Shown piece by piece: positions 51,991 to 61,911 of a stretch of 64,000 nt of DNA. Source of the stretch: Bacteroidaceae bacterium (GTDB taxonomy: Bacteria; Bacteroidota; Bacteroidia; Bacteroidales; Bacteroidaceae); contig JAFUAH010000007.1 in NCBI GenBank assembly GCA_017464345.1, positions 1-64,000 on the forward strand. Reading direction: 5' to 3'. The stretch's first letter is position 1; every line of letters starts with the position of its first letter. Under the pieces are notes generated by a model that saw only the letters and a list, made by a program, of their open reading frames with translations, was not told where the DNA came from and did not search any database. A program made the translations under genes and the position numbers.

Positions 51991-53565
51991 TTATATTCCT
52001 CTCTCTGCCCAGTCGCCACGGTCGAGGTTTCTATAACCTATGGCCTCGGCGATGTGCATGGACTGAACTTTCTCGCTGCCGGCAAGGTCGGCGATGGTGC
52101 GAGCAACCTTGAGGATGCGGCTGTAGGCACGGGCAGAGAGTTTAAGGCGCTCCATGGCCATGCGGAGCATATCCATAGATGATGCATCAGGTTCGGCGAA
52201 CTGATGGAGCATGCGTTCCGTCATCTGGGCATTGCAATGAGGCCTACCCCCACCCCCTCCCAAAGAGGAGGGGAGTGAAGCAAAGCGCTCAGTCTGGATA
52301 TTGCGGGCACGGATGACGCGCTCACGAATGGCTGACGAGGGCTCGCCCGGTGTCATCTTGCTCAGTTCGGCGAAGGGCACGGCTTGTATCTCGCACTGAA
52401 TATCGATACGGTCGAGCAGGGGGCCAGAAATCTTGCTCATGTATTGTTGAATGCGACCTGGGGTGCAGGTGCAATGGTGGGTGGGGTCGCCATAATAGCC
52501 ACAGGGACAGGGGTTCATGGAAGCTACGAACATGAACGAAGCTGGATAGGTGACAGCGTACTTTGCACGAGATATATTGATGACGCGATCCTCCAGCGGT
52601 TGGCGCAGGACTTCGAGAACAGAACGCGAAAATTCAGGCAATTCATCGAGAAAAAGCACACCATTGTGAGCCAGAGAGATTTCGCCCGGCTGCGGATTAA
52701 GACCACCGCCAACAAGAGCTACCTGAGATATTGTATGGTGAGGACTGCGGAAAGGACGCTGTGCAATGAGCGATGTATCCCGACTGAGTTTTCCTGCAAC
52801 GGAGTGTATCTGGGTGGTCTCCAGACTTTCGGAAAGAGAGAGTGGGGGCAAAATGGTGGGCAAGCGTTTGGCCATCATGGATTTTCCACTCCCTGGCGGA
52901 CCTATCATAATCAGGTTGTGCCCCCCGGCTGCAGCAATCTCCATAGCACGCTTTACTGACTCCTGGCCCTTGACATCTGCAAAATCCAGTTCGTATTCGT
53001 TCTGCCGTTGGTAAAACTCCTTACGAGTGTCTATCTCCGTCGGTGAAATAGCGGTTTCCGGATGGTTGAGCAAATCGATGACTTCAGCAATATGCTCCGC
53101 ACCATAGACTTTGATACGATTTACAACAGCTGCTTCGCGTATATTCTGCTTGGGAACTATTAGCCCCTCATAGCCCATCTCACGGGCCATGATGGCAATG
53201 GGCAAGGCTCCACGGACGGGTAGGAGCGAACCATCAAGACTTAGTTCGCCAACCATCAAGTACTTGCTGAGATGTTCAAGACTCACCTCATCGTCTGTTG
53301 CCAGTATGCCTATGGCTATGGGCAAATCATAAGCTGAGCCTTCCTTCTTCAGGTCGGCTGGGGTCAGATTGACCGTGAATGTGTTCGTGGGAAAACGATA
53401 GCCACTGTTCTGAATGGCTGCCACAATACGCTGGTGGCTCTCCTTGACAGCATTGTCGGGCAGACCTACGAGGAAAAAATTTATTCCCCGTGAAGAATTG
53501 ACTTCGGCCGTGACAGGGATTGCTTGAAGTCCCTGCACGGCCGAAGTATGAATTTTAACTAACAT
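51991..53565 (-). CDS. yifB: YifB/ComM-family Mg-chelatase-like AAA+ ATPase
   Basis: 524-aa cytoplasmic AAA+ protein; ComM relatives help branch migration of DNA during recombination. The N-terminal LonC-like domain is VQGLQAIPVTAEVNSSRGIN ... GLPDNAVKES. Walker A is GPPGSGKSMMAKRLP, Walker B is GVLFLDELPEF, and the C-terminal Mg_chelatase_C domain ends with AEAIGYRNLD. CGYYGDPTHHCTCTPG is the cysteine motif. Between ARNIQTERF and HCNAQMTERM there is an extra SLPSSLGGGGGRP encoded by a CCCCTCC palindrome. It is 9 nt downstream of the GH85-like gene. Confidence 0.93.
   Translation of the reverse strand: MLVKIHTSAVQGLQAIPVTAEVNSSRGINFFLVGLPDNAVKESHQRIVAAIQNSGYRFPTNTFTVNLTPADLKKEGSAYDLPIAIGILATDDEVSLEHLSKYLMVGELSLDGSLLPVRGALPIAIMAREMGYEGLIVPKQNIREAAVVNRIKVYGAEHIAEVIDLLNHPETAISPTEIDTRKEFYQRQNEYELDFADVKGQESVKRAMEIAAAGGHNLIMIGPPGSGKSMMAKRLPTILPPLSLSESLETTQIHSVAGKLSRDTSLIAQRPFRSPHHTISQVALVGGGLNPQPGEISLAHNGVLFLDELPEFSRSVLEVLRQPLEDRVINISRAKYAVTYPASFMFVASMNPCPCGYYGDPTHHCTCTPGRIQQYMSKISGPLLDRIDIQCEIQAVPFAELSKMTPGEPSSAIRERVIRARNIQTERFASLPSSLGGGGGRPHCNAQMTERMLHQFAEPDASSMDMLRMAMERLKLSARAYSRILKVARTIADLAGSEKVQSMHIAEAIGYRNLDRGDWAERGI
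52242..52280. repeat. CCCCTCC-palindromic repeat embedded in yifB
   Basis: The plus strand reads GCCTACCCCCACCCCCTCC then CAAAGAGGAGGGGAGTG. The stem CCCCTCC (52254-52260) pairs with GGAGGGG (52267-52273). This resembles a G-rich palindromic element usually found between Bacteroidales genes, here kept in frame and encoding a poly-Gly loop in YifB. Confidence 0.6.
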
Positions 53566-53574
53566 AATATGTGA

Positions 53575-56500
53575 CTACCGAATCACTATCTTACGGGTAC
53601 GGATGACACCCTGGTTCTGCATCTTGATGATGTAGAGACCCGGAGTGAACGCTGCCGTGGATACAGAAGAACCATCATTCACAAAGCGGACGAAACGACC
53701 ATCACTGGTGTAGACCCAAGCCTTCTGTACATTAGTGAACTGCAACTGCCCATTGCTAACAAGAGCCTCAGATGCACCACCCTTAACAACATTGATGCCT
53801 ACGGGTATCAGGTTTTCTGGTTCATCGGCAACACCCTCGTCGCGCGTCTTTACAACGGTACGTTCCTCATTGTCACCGGTTATTTCTACAGGGAAGTCTA
53901 TGGAGAATCCCTTAGCCGTCAGACCTGTGGGACCAGGATGTGCAGCCCAAGCATCCGTGAAGACGATACGCAGACGACACTTACCCCGAACGGCATCCAC
54001 GGGAACCTTGAAGGTGAAAGGAACAAGAGGACTGCTACTCCATCCATTAGCATGAAGCGGGCTGCCTGTCAAAGAACCTGCCTGCGTATTTGTGATGTCA
54101 TTGTTAGTATTGGCCGTACCCTGCTCTACAATAAGTTCGTCGGTCGTACCTTCGAAGTAACCATTACAGTTCCAGTCAATATAGGCCTTCATAATACACC
54201 ACTGCAGACCATCGCTCGAATTCAGATATACATAGTTCAGATTGATGTCATCACCCTGCTTCACTTTCAGTACATTATCCTTGGCAAAGATGTAGTTGGT
54301 GCTGTCGGTGTTGGCCTTGCCCACATAGTTCAGGTTACCGTTGGTGGCACCCGTGGTGGTGACAGAAGTCAGGTAACGAGTCTGTATAGCGGTCAGATAG
54401 CCATCGGCTGCCGAGTTGATGGTGCTTGTAGCATAGCTGGGGCCCTCACCCTGATCTTCAGCAGGTACATTCTCACTGCGAGGCACCTCTACCCAAATCG
54501 GTTCACTATAAGTCTTCAGATCGGTGCTGACAGAGCGTACACCAACGAAAGGCTTTGTCTCGGTATCCATGGCTATGTCACCCACAAACGATGCCCAGCT
54601 CTTTACATGGCTAACCACACTGACACGTCCATCCTCACCATCCTTATAGAGGACCTCGAAGTGGTCGATATTGGCATCGTCATTGAAGACCATACCATAT
54701 GCTGCACGGTCGGTACCCGTGGCATCTACCTGCCAACTCAGTTTCACGGACAGTTTCTTCGTCGTCTCGCTACGAACATCTACCAACAAGTCCTTCACTG
54801 CAGCCGGCTTCACTTCTACTTCGTCGTTTAACTCCAGTTTACCCACCAGCAGTTTATAGGCACCGCTGCCCTTAACACGCAGGCCAACGAAATCAATCTG
54901 GTCAGTGGCACTGATACCCTCGAGCTTGACCTCCTTCTCTTCCCAATTTTTGCCCGTCGTGCCGCCCACGGCATATTCCTTCCATTCACTGCCAATCTTC
55001 AGGATAAGGGAGAGCCCCGTCTCGTTCTCACCCTCCAAGCCTGTCTTCACAGCCACCTTGGCGTACGGTGTACCACCGTTGCCCGTCAGTTTGGTGCGGA
55101 AGAGGATGATGTCTGTGCCAGTGGCCTTGGCCGTACCGGCAATACGCAGACAGGCACCACCCATGTAGGCATCGTCAATAGTGAACTCGGGCTGCAGGTT
55201 GCTGGCAGCCGTCGTGGTGCCTGCATTATATACCAGCCAACGATAAGTGGGCACAAGATCCTGGGTGGACATGTTGTACCACGGGCCAGCTGTCTGCTTG
55301 CCTTTGTAGTTATAGACCTCACCGGCACCTGTGTTGAAATAGGTGTGGAAGGGGAGTTTGCCCTGAATGGCCGAACGCTCGGGGAAGTAGGTACTGATGC
55401 CACCGAACTTCGACAGAGGAGGTGTAGTACCGCTCCAAGCCCACTCATTACCCGTATTCTGCATCGTCGGACGATTAGCCGGGTTGCGATTGCCACCTGA
55501 GAACGCACGCTCATAGAGAGCCTGCAAGTTGGCCTGGAATGAGCTGGCATCCGTGCCCACGTTATTGCTCCAGAAACGGCTGTTGGCATGTTCACCCCAG
55601 AGCACCATACCCATGTCGTTGCCATTGAAGCGAGTCCACGTGCGGTTCATGGTCACAATCCATGCACCGGCATACAGACCGTCGGTAGTGCCCATGGCAT
55701 TCTTAGCAGCCGTTAGGGAAGCGTTGAAGGTCGTGGCAAAATCATTGCTCATGTAGTTGAGGAAAGTATCAGCCGTACGTCCCTCCGAGTTACCGAAAAT
55801 GGCATTGGCATTATAAGCAGTCAACGTGGACTGACTGGTATACAGGCCAATGTGGAAATTGTTGAAACCCTTCTCGGCAGCCTTCTTGTAAAGAGCCTTG
55901 TGAAAGGCCACTACGTCAGCATTTGAGTAAGAGGTATCCTCCCAGTTGTAATTGATACCGTCACTACCGAAGTAAAGTAAAATGTTAATGACAGGTTCTA
56001 CATACTTGTACGTGCCGTCGGCATTCTTTTCACTAATGAGTTTGCTATATGCCTGATCACCAGAGCCCGCCGTCCAGCTCTCGAAGAACTTAATACCGGA
56101 GAGTATGTCGGTGCCGTTCTGATGAGCGGCATCTACCCAACAACCGGGTGCTTGGAAGAGACCATGATTCCACGAGCCAAACATGTGAGTGTAGTTCCAT
56201 AGCGAGTAGGTGTCGTCACCCGTATTGGTATTGGGATAGCCACCTGTACCCCTGGCTGCACCCATGGGGGTATTCATCCAGAAGCGACGCGTGTTCTTAA
56301 TATTCGGATTCAACTGATTGGCCTGGTCGTCGATAATCTCGGCCCGCCGCACATGGGAGCGCACGAACTCGATGTCGTTCATGTCGAAGCCAGCGGCTTC
56401 GAACTCGGCCTTCGTTGGGAACTGCCGACCATCCTGCAAAGCATTGTAGAAAAGTGTAAGCAGATTACTGTCATTGAAAGGTGAGAAGTTGAAAACATCC

Positions 56501-56586
56501 GTTGATGCACTTGGTCCATACTGTGCAAAAAGCGCAACTACACCAAATAACAAAGTTGCTAACGATGTTAGAAATCTTTTTTTCAT
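53575..56586 (-). CDS. Secreted GH85-like endo-beta-N-acetylglucosaminidase with GEVED domain
   Basis: 1003 aa; signal peptide ends at ALFAQ. The catalytic half (about 25-460) resembles GH85: LYFGSDGINYNWEDTSYSN places Asn214 and Glu216 in the N-x-E arrangement used by GH85 for substrate-assisted cleavage of the chitobiose core, followed by FNNFHIGLYTSQS and YAGAWIVTMNRTW. Then come a galactose-binding-like domain (about 470-590), an Fn3-like domain (about 595-700) and a GEVED domain (about 790-895, AYIDWNCNGYFEGTTDEL). The tail is a standard Por-type sorting signal (YTSDGRFVRF ... FTPGLYIIKMQNQG). GH18 endoglycosidase is the main alternative. Downstream of susC and susD, it probably cuts N-glycans at the cell surface. 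Confidence 0.72.
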   Translation of the reverse strand: MKKRFLTSLATLLFGVVALFAQYGPSASTDVFNFSPFNDSNLLTLFYNALQDGRQFPTKAEFEAAGFDMNDIEFVRSHVRRAEIIDDQANQLNPNIKNTRRFWMNTPMGAARGTGGYPNTNTGDDTYSLWNYTHMFGSWNHGLFQAPGCWVDAAHQNGTDILSGIKFFESWTAGSGDQAYSKLISEKNADGTYKYVEPVINILLYFGSDGINYNWEDTSYSNADVVAFHKALYKKAAEKGFNNFHIGLYTSQSTLTAYNANAIFGNSEGRTADTFLNYMSNDFATTFNASLTAAKNAMGTTDGLYAGAWIVTMNRTWTRFNGNDMGMVLWGEHANSRFWSNNVGTDASSFQANLQALYERAFSGGNRNPANRPTMQNTGNEWAWSGTTPPLSKFGGISTYFPERSAIQGKLPFHTYFNTGAGEVYNYKGKQTAGPWYNMSTQDLVPTYRWLVYNAGTTTAASNLQPEFTIDDAYMGGACLRIAGTAKATGTDIILFRTKLTGNGGTPYAKVAVKTGLEGENETGLSLILKIGSEWKEYAVGGTTGKNWEEKEVKLEGISATDQIDFVGLRVKGSGAYKLLVGKLELNDEVEVKPAAVKDLLVDVRSETTKKLSVKLSWQVDATGTDRAAYGMVFNDDANIDHFEVLYKDGEDGRVSVVSHVKSWASFVGDIAMDTETKPFVGVRSVSTDLKTYSEPIWVEVPRSENVPAEDQGEGPSYATSTINSAADGYLTAIQTRYLTSVTTTGATNGNLNYVGKANTDSTNYIFAKDNVLKVKQGDDINLNYVYLNSSDGLQWCIMKAYIDWNCNGYFEGTTDELIVEQGTANTNNDITNTQAGSLTGSPLHANGWSSSPLVPFTFKVPVDAVRGKCRLRIVFTDAWAAHPGPTGLTAKGFSIDFPVEITGDNEERTVVKTRDEGVADEPENLIPVGINVVKGGASEALVSNGQLQFTNVQKAWVYTSDGRFVRFVNDGSSVSTAAFTPGLYIIKMQNQGVIRTRKIVIR

Positions 56587-56629
56587 AAGAGCAATATTTA
56601 AAGTTTTGACAATTCTAAAATCCCACTAT

Positions 56630-58426
56630 TTAGAAATTAGGAACATCTATATCCCACCATAGACGTGTGGCTTGCTGATCAGGGCCTCCCAAGGCACTAA
56701 GTCCTGTCTCCTGAATGTCGCGCAGGGAAGAGTCGTCGGTGTTGGGGAATACACAGCGACGAATGATGTCACCCTCGTTGAGACTACCATCACCATCATC
56801 GGGGTTCAACACAGGGAACAACTTAGGATAACCTGTACGACGCAAGTCGGCCCATGCTTCAAAACTATTTGGGAAGCCTGCAATATACTTTTGGGTGATA
56901 ATCTTCTCCAGTTTTGTTTCCTTGTCATCGCCGTCGTTCCATTTTACACCAATCTTTGTTAAACTAGGTTCATCGGGAACCCGCCCCAGAGGGTCGTGAT
57001 AGGTATAGTCATACGCTGCCTCCAGATTCATGTAGGTGGCCATGGCACTGGTATAGGTAGGATCCGCGCCTACCATACGTTCATCCAGATAGCCATATTC
57101 AATGCCACGCTCATAGAACTCTTGAGCAGTCCCACCCATGTTCCAACCACGCACAGCACCTTCAGCGCGTAAGAAATCCACTTCCGACATCTTCATCAAA
57201 TATAATGGTGCAATAGAAATGACATCAGGGACAAATTGGCTAAAACCAATCATGGGATTGGTGGCAAAACCTTGTCCTTGCCCAGGTGTTATACCCTCAC
57301 GCAAGCCAACAATACGTGATTTCTCCGGTAGCACCTCTCCCGTAACCTCATTGGTAAGTTTATTACCATTCTTGGCAAAGAGATATTCTGCATAGGGATG
57401 CCCCAAACTCATAAGCAGACTTTCAAACGATGCACTCAGCCGATTATCGCCCCAGCCATTCCAGATTTGCAATAGAGGATTAGTAAAGCCTAATATCAAT
57501 GGAGAAAATGCCAGTTCCTGTTCAGGCCCCTCCACGACACCGGCAGCGACAGCCTCCTCCGCCCATTTCTGGGCCATTTCAGGATCCACTTTCACAATGC
57601 GCATGGCCATGCGCAGTTTTAGCGAATTGGCAAATCGAATCCAGGTATCCATACCTGTCTTACCCGTAATCAAATCCTGTGTGAGACGAGTATAGTCTGT
57701 CATCAGTTTCTGGACTTTCGTTTTATACCATTCGGGGCGTGTATCATAGTGCTTCAGTACGTTCACTATAGTATCTATGTTTGCCTCAATAGTGAAATAG
57801 ATACTACTCAAGTCATTGTACGTAAAGGGCGATTCCTCACGATTAGCCTTAAAATCAGCATAGGGATAAGGGCCATAGATGTCTGCTACCTCTTGGGAGG
57901 CAAAGTCGAACATCAGCAAATAGATAGCCTTCATCTCTGGTATGGAATCAATGTCCGGATGGTTCAATATAGGTGCTATTGCATTCTTGACAATAAGATA
58001 AGAACTATTAGGCCCTGCATTGAAATCGTCGCTGACATCATAAGTGGACTCCAGTGTACCATACATAAAGTCGAAATGAGGCACCGTGCTGTACTGAGCA
58101 TAATTATCAGGTCCCAGGCTATATTGACGCTGATAGGCGTGTTCGCCAGGCATGTCGCCGTTCTTGCCACCACGCATGGCAAACTGCCCCGTAATGGTCA
58201 TACGCAAATAGGTGTCCAGCCGCTGAATGGCCTCATCCACTCCTGTCTCGCTGGGCACATATTCCAGATAACCTATAGAATCGGCCTTACCTTGCAATAC
58301 CACATCCTCAGCTTGCATCTCGGTATACTGGTATTTGTCGTCAGGGTCGTCAAAATCCAAGCAAGAAGAAAATCCCAGACTGAGCGAGCTCAGTGCCAAT
58401 ACCATAAAGAATTTGTTTGCTTTCAT
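56630..58426 (-). CDS. susD: SusD/RagB-family glycan-binding lipoprotein
   Basis: 598-aa outer-membrane lipoprotein; lipobox FSSC followed by LDFDDPDD (surface export signal). The body matches the SusD-like_2 style: QEVADIYGPYPYADF, SLKLRMAMRIVKVDPEMAQKWAEEA (split here: SLKLRMAMRIVK and AQKWAEEAVAAGV), and FLRAEGAVRGWNMGG with the helical TPR scaffold. It captures oligosaccharides and lids the SusC channel. It lies 25 nt after susC and 43 nt before the endoglycosidase gene. The symbol denotes family only. Confidence 0.92.
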   Translation of the reverse strand: MKANKFFMVLALSSLSLGFSSCLDFDDPDDKYQYTEMQAEDVVLQGKADSIGYLEYVPSETGVDEAIQRLDTYLRMTITGQFAMRGGKNGDMPGEHAYQRQYSLGPDNYAQYSTVPHFDFMYGTLESTYDVSDDFNAGPNSSYLIVKNAIAPILNHPDIDSIPEMKAIYLLMFDFASQEVADIYGPYPYADFKANREESPFTYNDLSSIYFTIEANIDTIVNVLKHYDTRPEWYKTKVQKLMTDYTRLTQDLITGKTGMDTWIRFANSLKLRMAMRIVKVDPEMAQKWAEEAVAAGVVEGPEQELAFSPLILGFTNPLLQIWNGWGDNRLSASFESLLMSLGHPYAEYLFAKNGNKLTNEVTGEVLPEKSRIVGLREGITPGQGQGFATNPMIGFSQFVPDVISIAPLYLMKMSEVDFLRAEGAVRGWNMGGTAQEFYERGIEYGYLDERMVGADPTYTSAMATYMNLEAAYDYTYHDPLGRVPDEPSLTKIGVKWNDGDDKETKLEKIITQKYIAGFPNSFEAWADLRRTGYPKLFPVLNPDDGDGSLNEGDIIRRCVFPNTDDSSLRDIQETGLSALGGPDQQATRLWWDIDVPNF

Positions 58427-58451
58427 ATCCTTATGAAGTTTTTAGAACGGA

Positions 58452-61400
58452 TTAGAAGTTCAATTTCACATTTATACCATAGGAACGCGACGAAGGCAAG
58501 TTGAACATTTCAAAACCGCCCAGTCCCGTGCCTGTAGAGAGAGAAATATCGGGATCTACAGGAGCATCTTTATAAAGGAAGAAGAGATTACGGGCTATGA
58601 ATGACAAAGAGAGATTTTTGCCATTACCCAGAAGATTACGGAACATGTAACTAAGCGAAAGTTCACGCAGACGGAAATTGGTGGCATTGTAGACATAATT
58701 GGGCGAATACTGCTTACCGCGTGCACCCACAGTGGTATACCAGTCCTCAACAGCTATCATACGCCCACTCCCATCCGGCAAAGGCATGGCAGCACGTCCG
58801 TCGGGCATAGTCCATCCATTGAGCTCTGCCGCCATTCGGGCATCTGCCGTCCGCTGCGAGAAACCAGATTCATCCAAATAAGCTTCGGTCAGGGAAATGA
58901 CCTTGCCACCTACACGCCCGTTGATCAGGAAGAACAGCTGGAAATCCTTATAGCTAATGGTATTACTCCAACCCAATTGGCTCTTGGAATTCATGTTACC
59001 AATCTTCACACCATATGTTTTATCAGCAGCCGTTTCCAACATAGGTTTCCCCTTACTGTTGAGAACCAATGTTCCATCTGCATTACGTTTGAAATCAGTA
59101 ATATACATATCACCAATACTTCCTCCTTCACTATAGCGTACACGCACACCAGCCACATCGGTGTAAATGAGGAATTCCGAGCCATCGGCATTGTGAGCCG
59201 TTTCCAAAATTTTGTTATTGTTGAATGAATAATTAACCTGCGTTTTCCAACGCCAATCCTTTCCAAAGTGGAAATTATATCCCACAGTTGTTTCAAAACC
59301 ACGGTTGCGTATTTTACCGGTATTCAGCAGAATGCTCTTGCCAGATTGATTATTTCCCCTCATGAACTGATTTTTGCCTAGCAGATTATAGAATGTAATA
59401 TCCACGCTAAGCCTGTCATCCAAGAACTGCATGTCCAAACCTGTCTCCAGTGAACCTACAGTTTCTGGCTTCGGATCCCTGTAAGCCCCGTTTTCATTTG
59501 GTTTTATCGCCCCAGTTCTCGTAACTTTGAAAATCGTCATCAAACCATCTGGGTAACTATTACCCACTTCTGAATAACTGAGACGGTACTTGAAGTAGCT
59601 CCACCACTTAGGCAAAGTGACCAATTCGCTGATAATGGCATTTGCACCTACACCAAAATAGCCAAAACTTGGAGAATTTCCCCGCTGTGTGTATTGGCGG
59701 AAAGCACGATACCAGTCGCGACGATAGGAACCATCAACAAATACCTTATCCTTCCAGCCCAGCTGAGCTGTTCCCAGAACCGACCAGTCCCAATTATTCC
59801 CATAGCTGGTGCTGGTCACGCCAGCATCACCAGCATTGGTCATAAACATATTCACAATATCGGAGATTCCGTTTTTCCATCCGTCTACATAAGTGGCATT
59901 GAGACCCGTCTGCTGATTCTCCGTGCCACGAGAGTGGCCTACCCAACCTCCAGTGGCACTCAGTGCCCAGTCTTTTTTGATGGTCTTATTATAATTCAAT
60001 AGGAAGTCAGTATAGTAATCCTCCGCCTTGTTAATGGTCTTCCAATAGCGCCCCACATATTCCATGCTGGCCGGAACGAATGTGGTAGCATAGCGCTTCG
60101 ATTCACTATTGAAACGACTGTTATCGAAATTAAAACGCGCCTGGAATGACAACCCATCCCAAATATCTACTTTAGCCGATGCACTACCGTAAATGCGATC
60201 ATCCTTGTCTATTCCAGAATTCTGCTTCATGAGCCAATAAGGATTATTATAGCCTTTCTGCAAGTAGGCCCACTCCTGACGTGGCCCAGTCAAGTCTACA
60301 GAGTACGGTACACGGTCATAACTACCCAAAGCATTAAGTTGATAGATTTGTGCATTAGGGTCAGAGTGCCATTCACCGTTCTGTACAACATAGTTGTTGC
60401 GATAGTAGCCCATGTCTATGTTACGCGGTGTCATGTAGAGGTGGTAGATGGGATTCATCACCGTACCGCCGCCTGTACGGTTTTTTGTTTTGGTCTGCAC
60501 ATAATTTAAGTTCACATCCACTGTCAGACGTTTCTTGAAGAGCACGTAAGTCTGACGCAGGGCTGCAGTGTTGCGGTTGTAATTGTTCTCTTGCAACATG
60601 CCAACTGCATGAGAGTTGGCAATGGAGAAGTAGTTCTTCACCGTCTCCGTACCACCGCTCAGAGATATAGAATTATTGGTCGTAACACCCGTACGGTAGA
60701 AGTCGCTCACATCGTCATTATTGTAGCTGCGGAGACGCACGTGATTGGTAGCATCCGGTCCCGTAGCACGGAAATAAGTGTTATCGTTAGTCACGTCGAA
60801 GACACCTGTCGGTGCGTAATTGCTGGCATTGGCCACTTTGTCACCCCAACCATTTACCCCTACCGTACTGGTCGTGGGATTTATGGGAGCCCCATAGACT
60901 CCCTGGATATCCGGAGTCATCAAAGGAGTATCAAAAGTGACGTTGCCCGTGTAAGTCACATCCAGTTTACCCTCACGCCCCTTTTTCGTAGTAATCATGA
61001 GTACACCATTGGCCGCACGTGTTCCATAAAGTGCGGCTGCATTAGCGCCCTTCAGTACGTTGATGCTCTCAATGTCATCAGGATTTATCATGGACAGAGG
61101 GTCATTACCTTCGGCCAGCCCTTGATAGGCGATATTTTCGGCAGAATTAATTCGCCCACGGGTTTCGTTATTTATAGGTATACCGTCTACGACAATCAGT
61201 GGTTCAGAATTTCCGAGAATGGACTTATTACCGCGAAGCATGATTTTGGATGCGCCACCGGCACCACCGGCACTTGGGGTAATGGTGATACCAGCAATTT
61301 TGCCCTCCAGTGAATTGGCCACATTGGGGTCTTGCACACGCATCAGGTCTTCTGACTTCACTTTTTGCGTCGCATAGGTCAGGGACTTTTCCTTACGCAG

Positions 61401-61793
61401 GATACCCATGGCAGTGACCACCACTTCATTCATGGTCTTGTTGTCCTCCTTCAGTTTCACCGCGATGGTGGCCCGACGGTTCACAGCCACCTCCTGAGGC
61501 AGAAAACCAACATAAGTAACTACCAGCACAGCATTAGCAGGGATACCAGACAGGGTGAAGTTGCCATCCATGTCCACACTGGCCGCCTTGCTCCCATTCT
61601 TCACTCGTACTATGGCACCAGTCAGAGGCTCTCCCATATCATCCGTCACCGTTCCCTTAACCACATGTGTGGATTGTGCTGATGATTGATTACCAATATT
61701 CTGTGCTTCCACTTGAATAGTGGGAGCCATACACAAGGCTGTCGCCAAAACAATTCCGGCCAACAGCATCCCATTGCAGCATTTCACTTTCAT
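58452..61793 (-). CDS. susC: SusC/RagA-family TonB-dependent glycan transporter
   Basis: 1113-aa outer-membrane transporter. The signal peptide ends near VEAQN; a CarboxypepD_reg domain (about 45-130, VVKGTVTDDMGEPLTGAIVR) precedes the plug (about 135-260), with the SusC hallmark SEPLIVVDGIPINNETRGRI and IESINVLKGANAAALYGTRA. The barrel ends in SYGINVKLNF. It imports oligosaccharides released at the surface, probably N-glycan fragments given the GH85-like neighbour. A -7 element TAGATTTG (61822-61829, minus strand) precedes it. The symbol denotes family only. Confidence 0.95.
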   Translation of the reverse strand: MKVKCCNGMLLAGIVLATALCMAPTIQVEAQNIGNQSSAQSTHVVKGTVTDDMGEPLTGAIVRVKNGSKAASVDMDGNFTLSGIPANAVLVVTYVGFLPQEVAVNRRATIAVKLKEDNKTMNEVVVTAMGILRKEKSLTYATQKVKSEDLMRVQDPNVANSLEGKIAGITITPSAGGAGGASKIMLRGNKSILGNSEPLIVVDGIPINNETRGRINSAENIAYQGLAEGNDPLSMINPDDIESINVLKGANAAALYGTRAANGVLMITTKKGREGKLDVTYTGNVTFDTPLMTPDIQGVYGAPINPTTSTVGVNGWGDKVANASNYAPTGVFDVTNDNTYFRATGPDATNHVRLRSYNNDDVSDFYRTGVTTNNSISLSGGTETVKNYFSIANSHAVGMLQENNYNRNTAALRQTYVLFKKRLTVDVNLNYVQTKTKNRTGGGTVMNPIYHLYMTPRNIDMGYYRNNYVVQNGEWHSDPNAQIYQLNALGSYDRVPYSVDLTGPRQEWAYLQKGYNNPYWLMKQNSGIDKDDRIYGSASAKVDIWDGLSFQARFNFDNSRFNSESKRYATTFVPASMEYVGRYWKTINKAEDYYTDFLLNYNKTIKKDWALSATGGWVGHSRGTENQQTGLNATYVDGWKNGISDIVNMFMTNAGDAGVTSTSYGNNWDWSVLGTAQLGWKDKVFVDGSYRRDWYRAFRQYTQRGNSPSFGYFGVGANAIISELVTLPKWWSYFKYRLSYSEVGNSYPDGLMTIFKVTRTGAIKPNENGAYRDPKPETVGSLETGLDMQFLDDRLSVDITFYNLLGKNQFMRGNNQSGKSILLNTGKIRNRGFETTVGYNFHFGKDWRWKTQVNYSFNNNKILETAHNADGSEFLIYTDVAGVRVRYSEGGSIGDMYITDFKRNADGTLVLNSKGKPMLETAADKTYGVKIGNMNSKSQLGWSNTISYKDFQLFFLINGRVGGKVISLTEAYLDESGFSQRTADARMAAELNGWTMPDGRAAMPLPDGSGRMIAVEDWYTTVGARGKQYSPNYVYNATNFRLRELSLSYMFRNLLGNGKNLSLSFIARNLFFLYKDAPVDPDISLSTGTGLGGFEMFNLPSSRSYGINVKLNF

Positions 61794-61821
61794 AGATTGC
61801 TCTTTTTCATGGTATACTTCG

Positions 61822-61853
61822 CAAATCTACGAAAAACTCTGCAATAAACCAAT
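61822..61853 (-). promoter_or_regulatory. Probable promoter of the susCD-endoglycosidase operon
   Basis: Minus-strand ATTG (61850-61853), 20-nt spacer, TAGATTTG (61822-61829), 28 nt before the susC ATG. The -7 box is perfect and the -33 box has one mismatch. No regulator gene (hybrid two-component system or sigma/anti-sigma) is adjacent in the window. Confidence 0.55.
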
Positions 61854-61911
61854 TTTTAACAAAAAAAAGTATTTTTTTTAACTACTACCATATCCTCATG
61901 GATGATATTGC

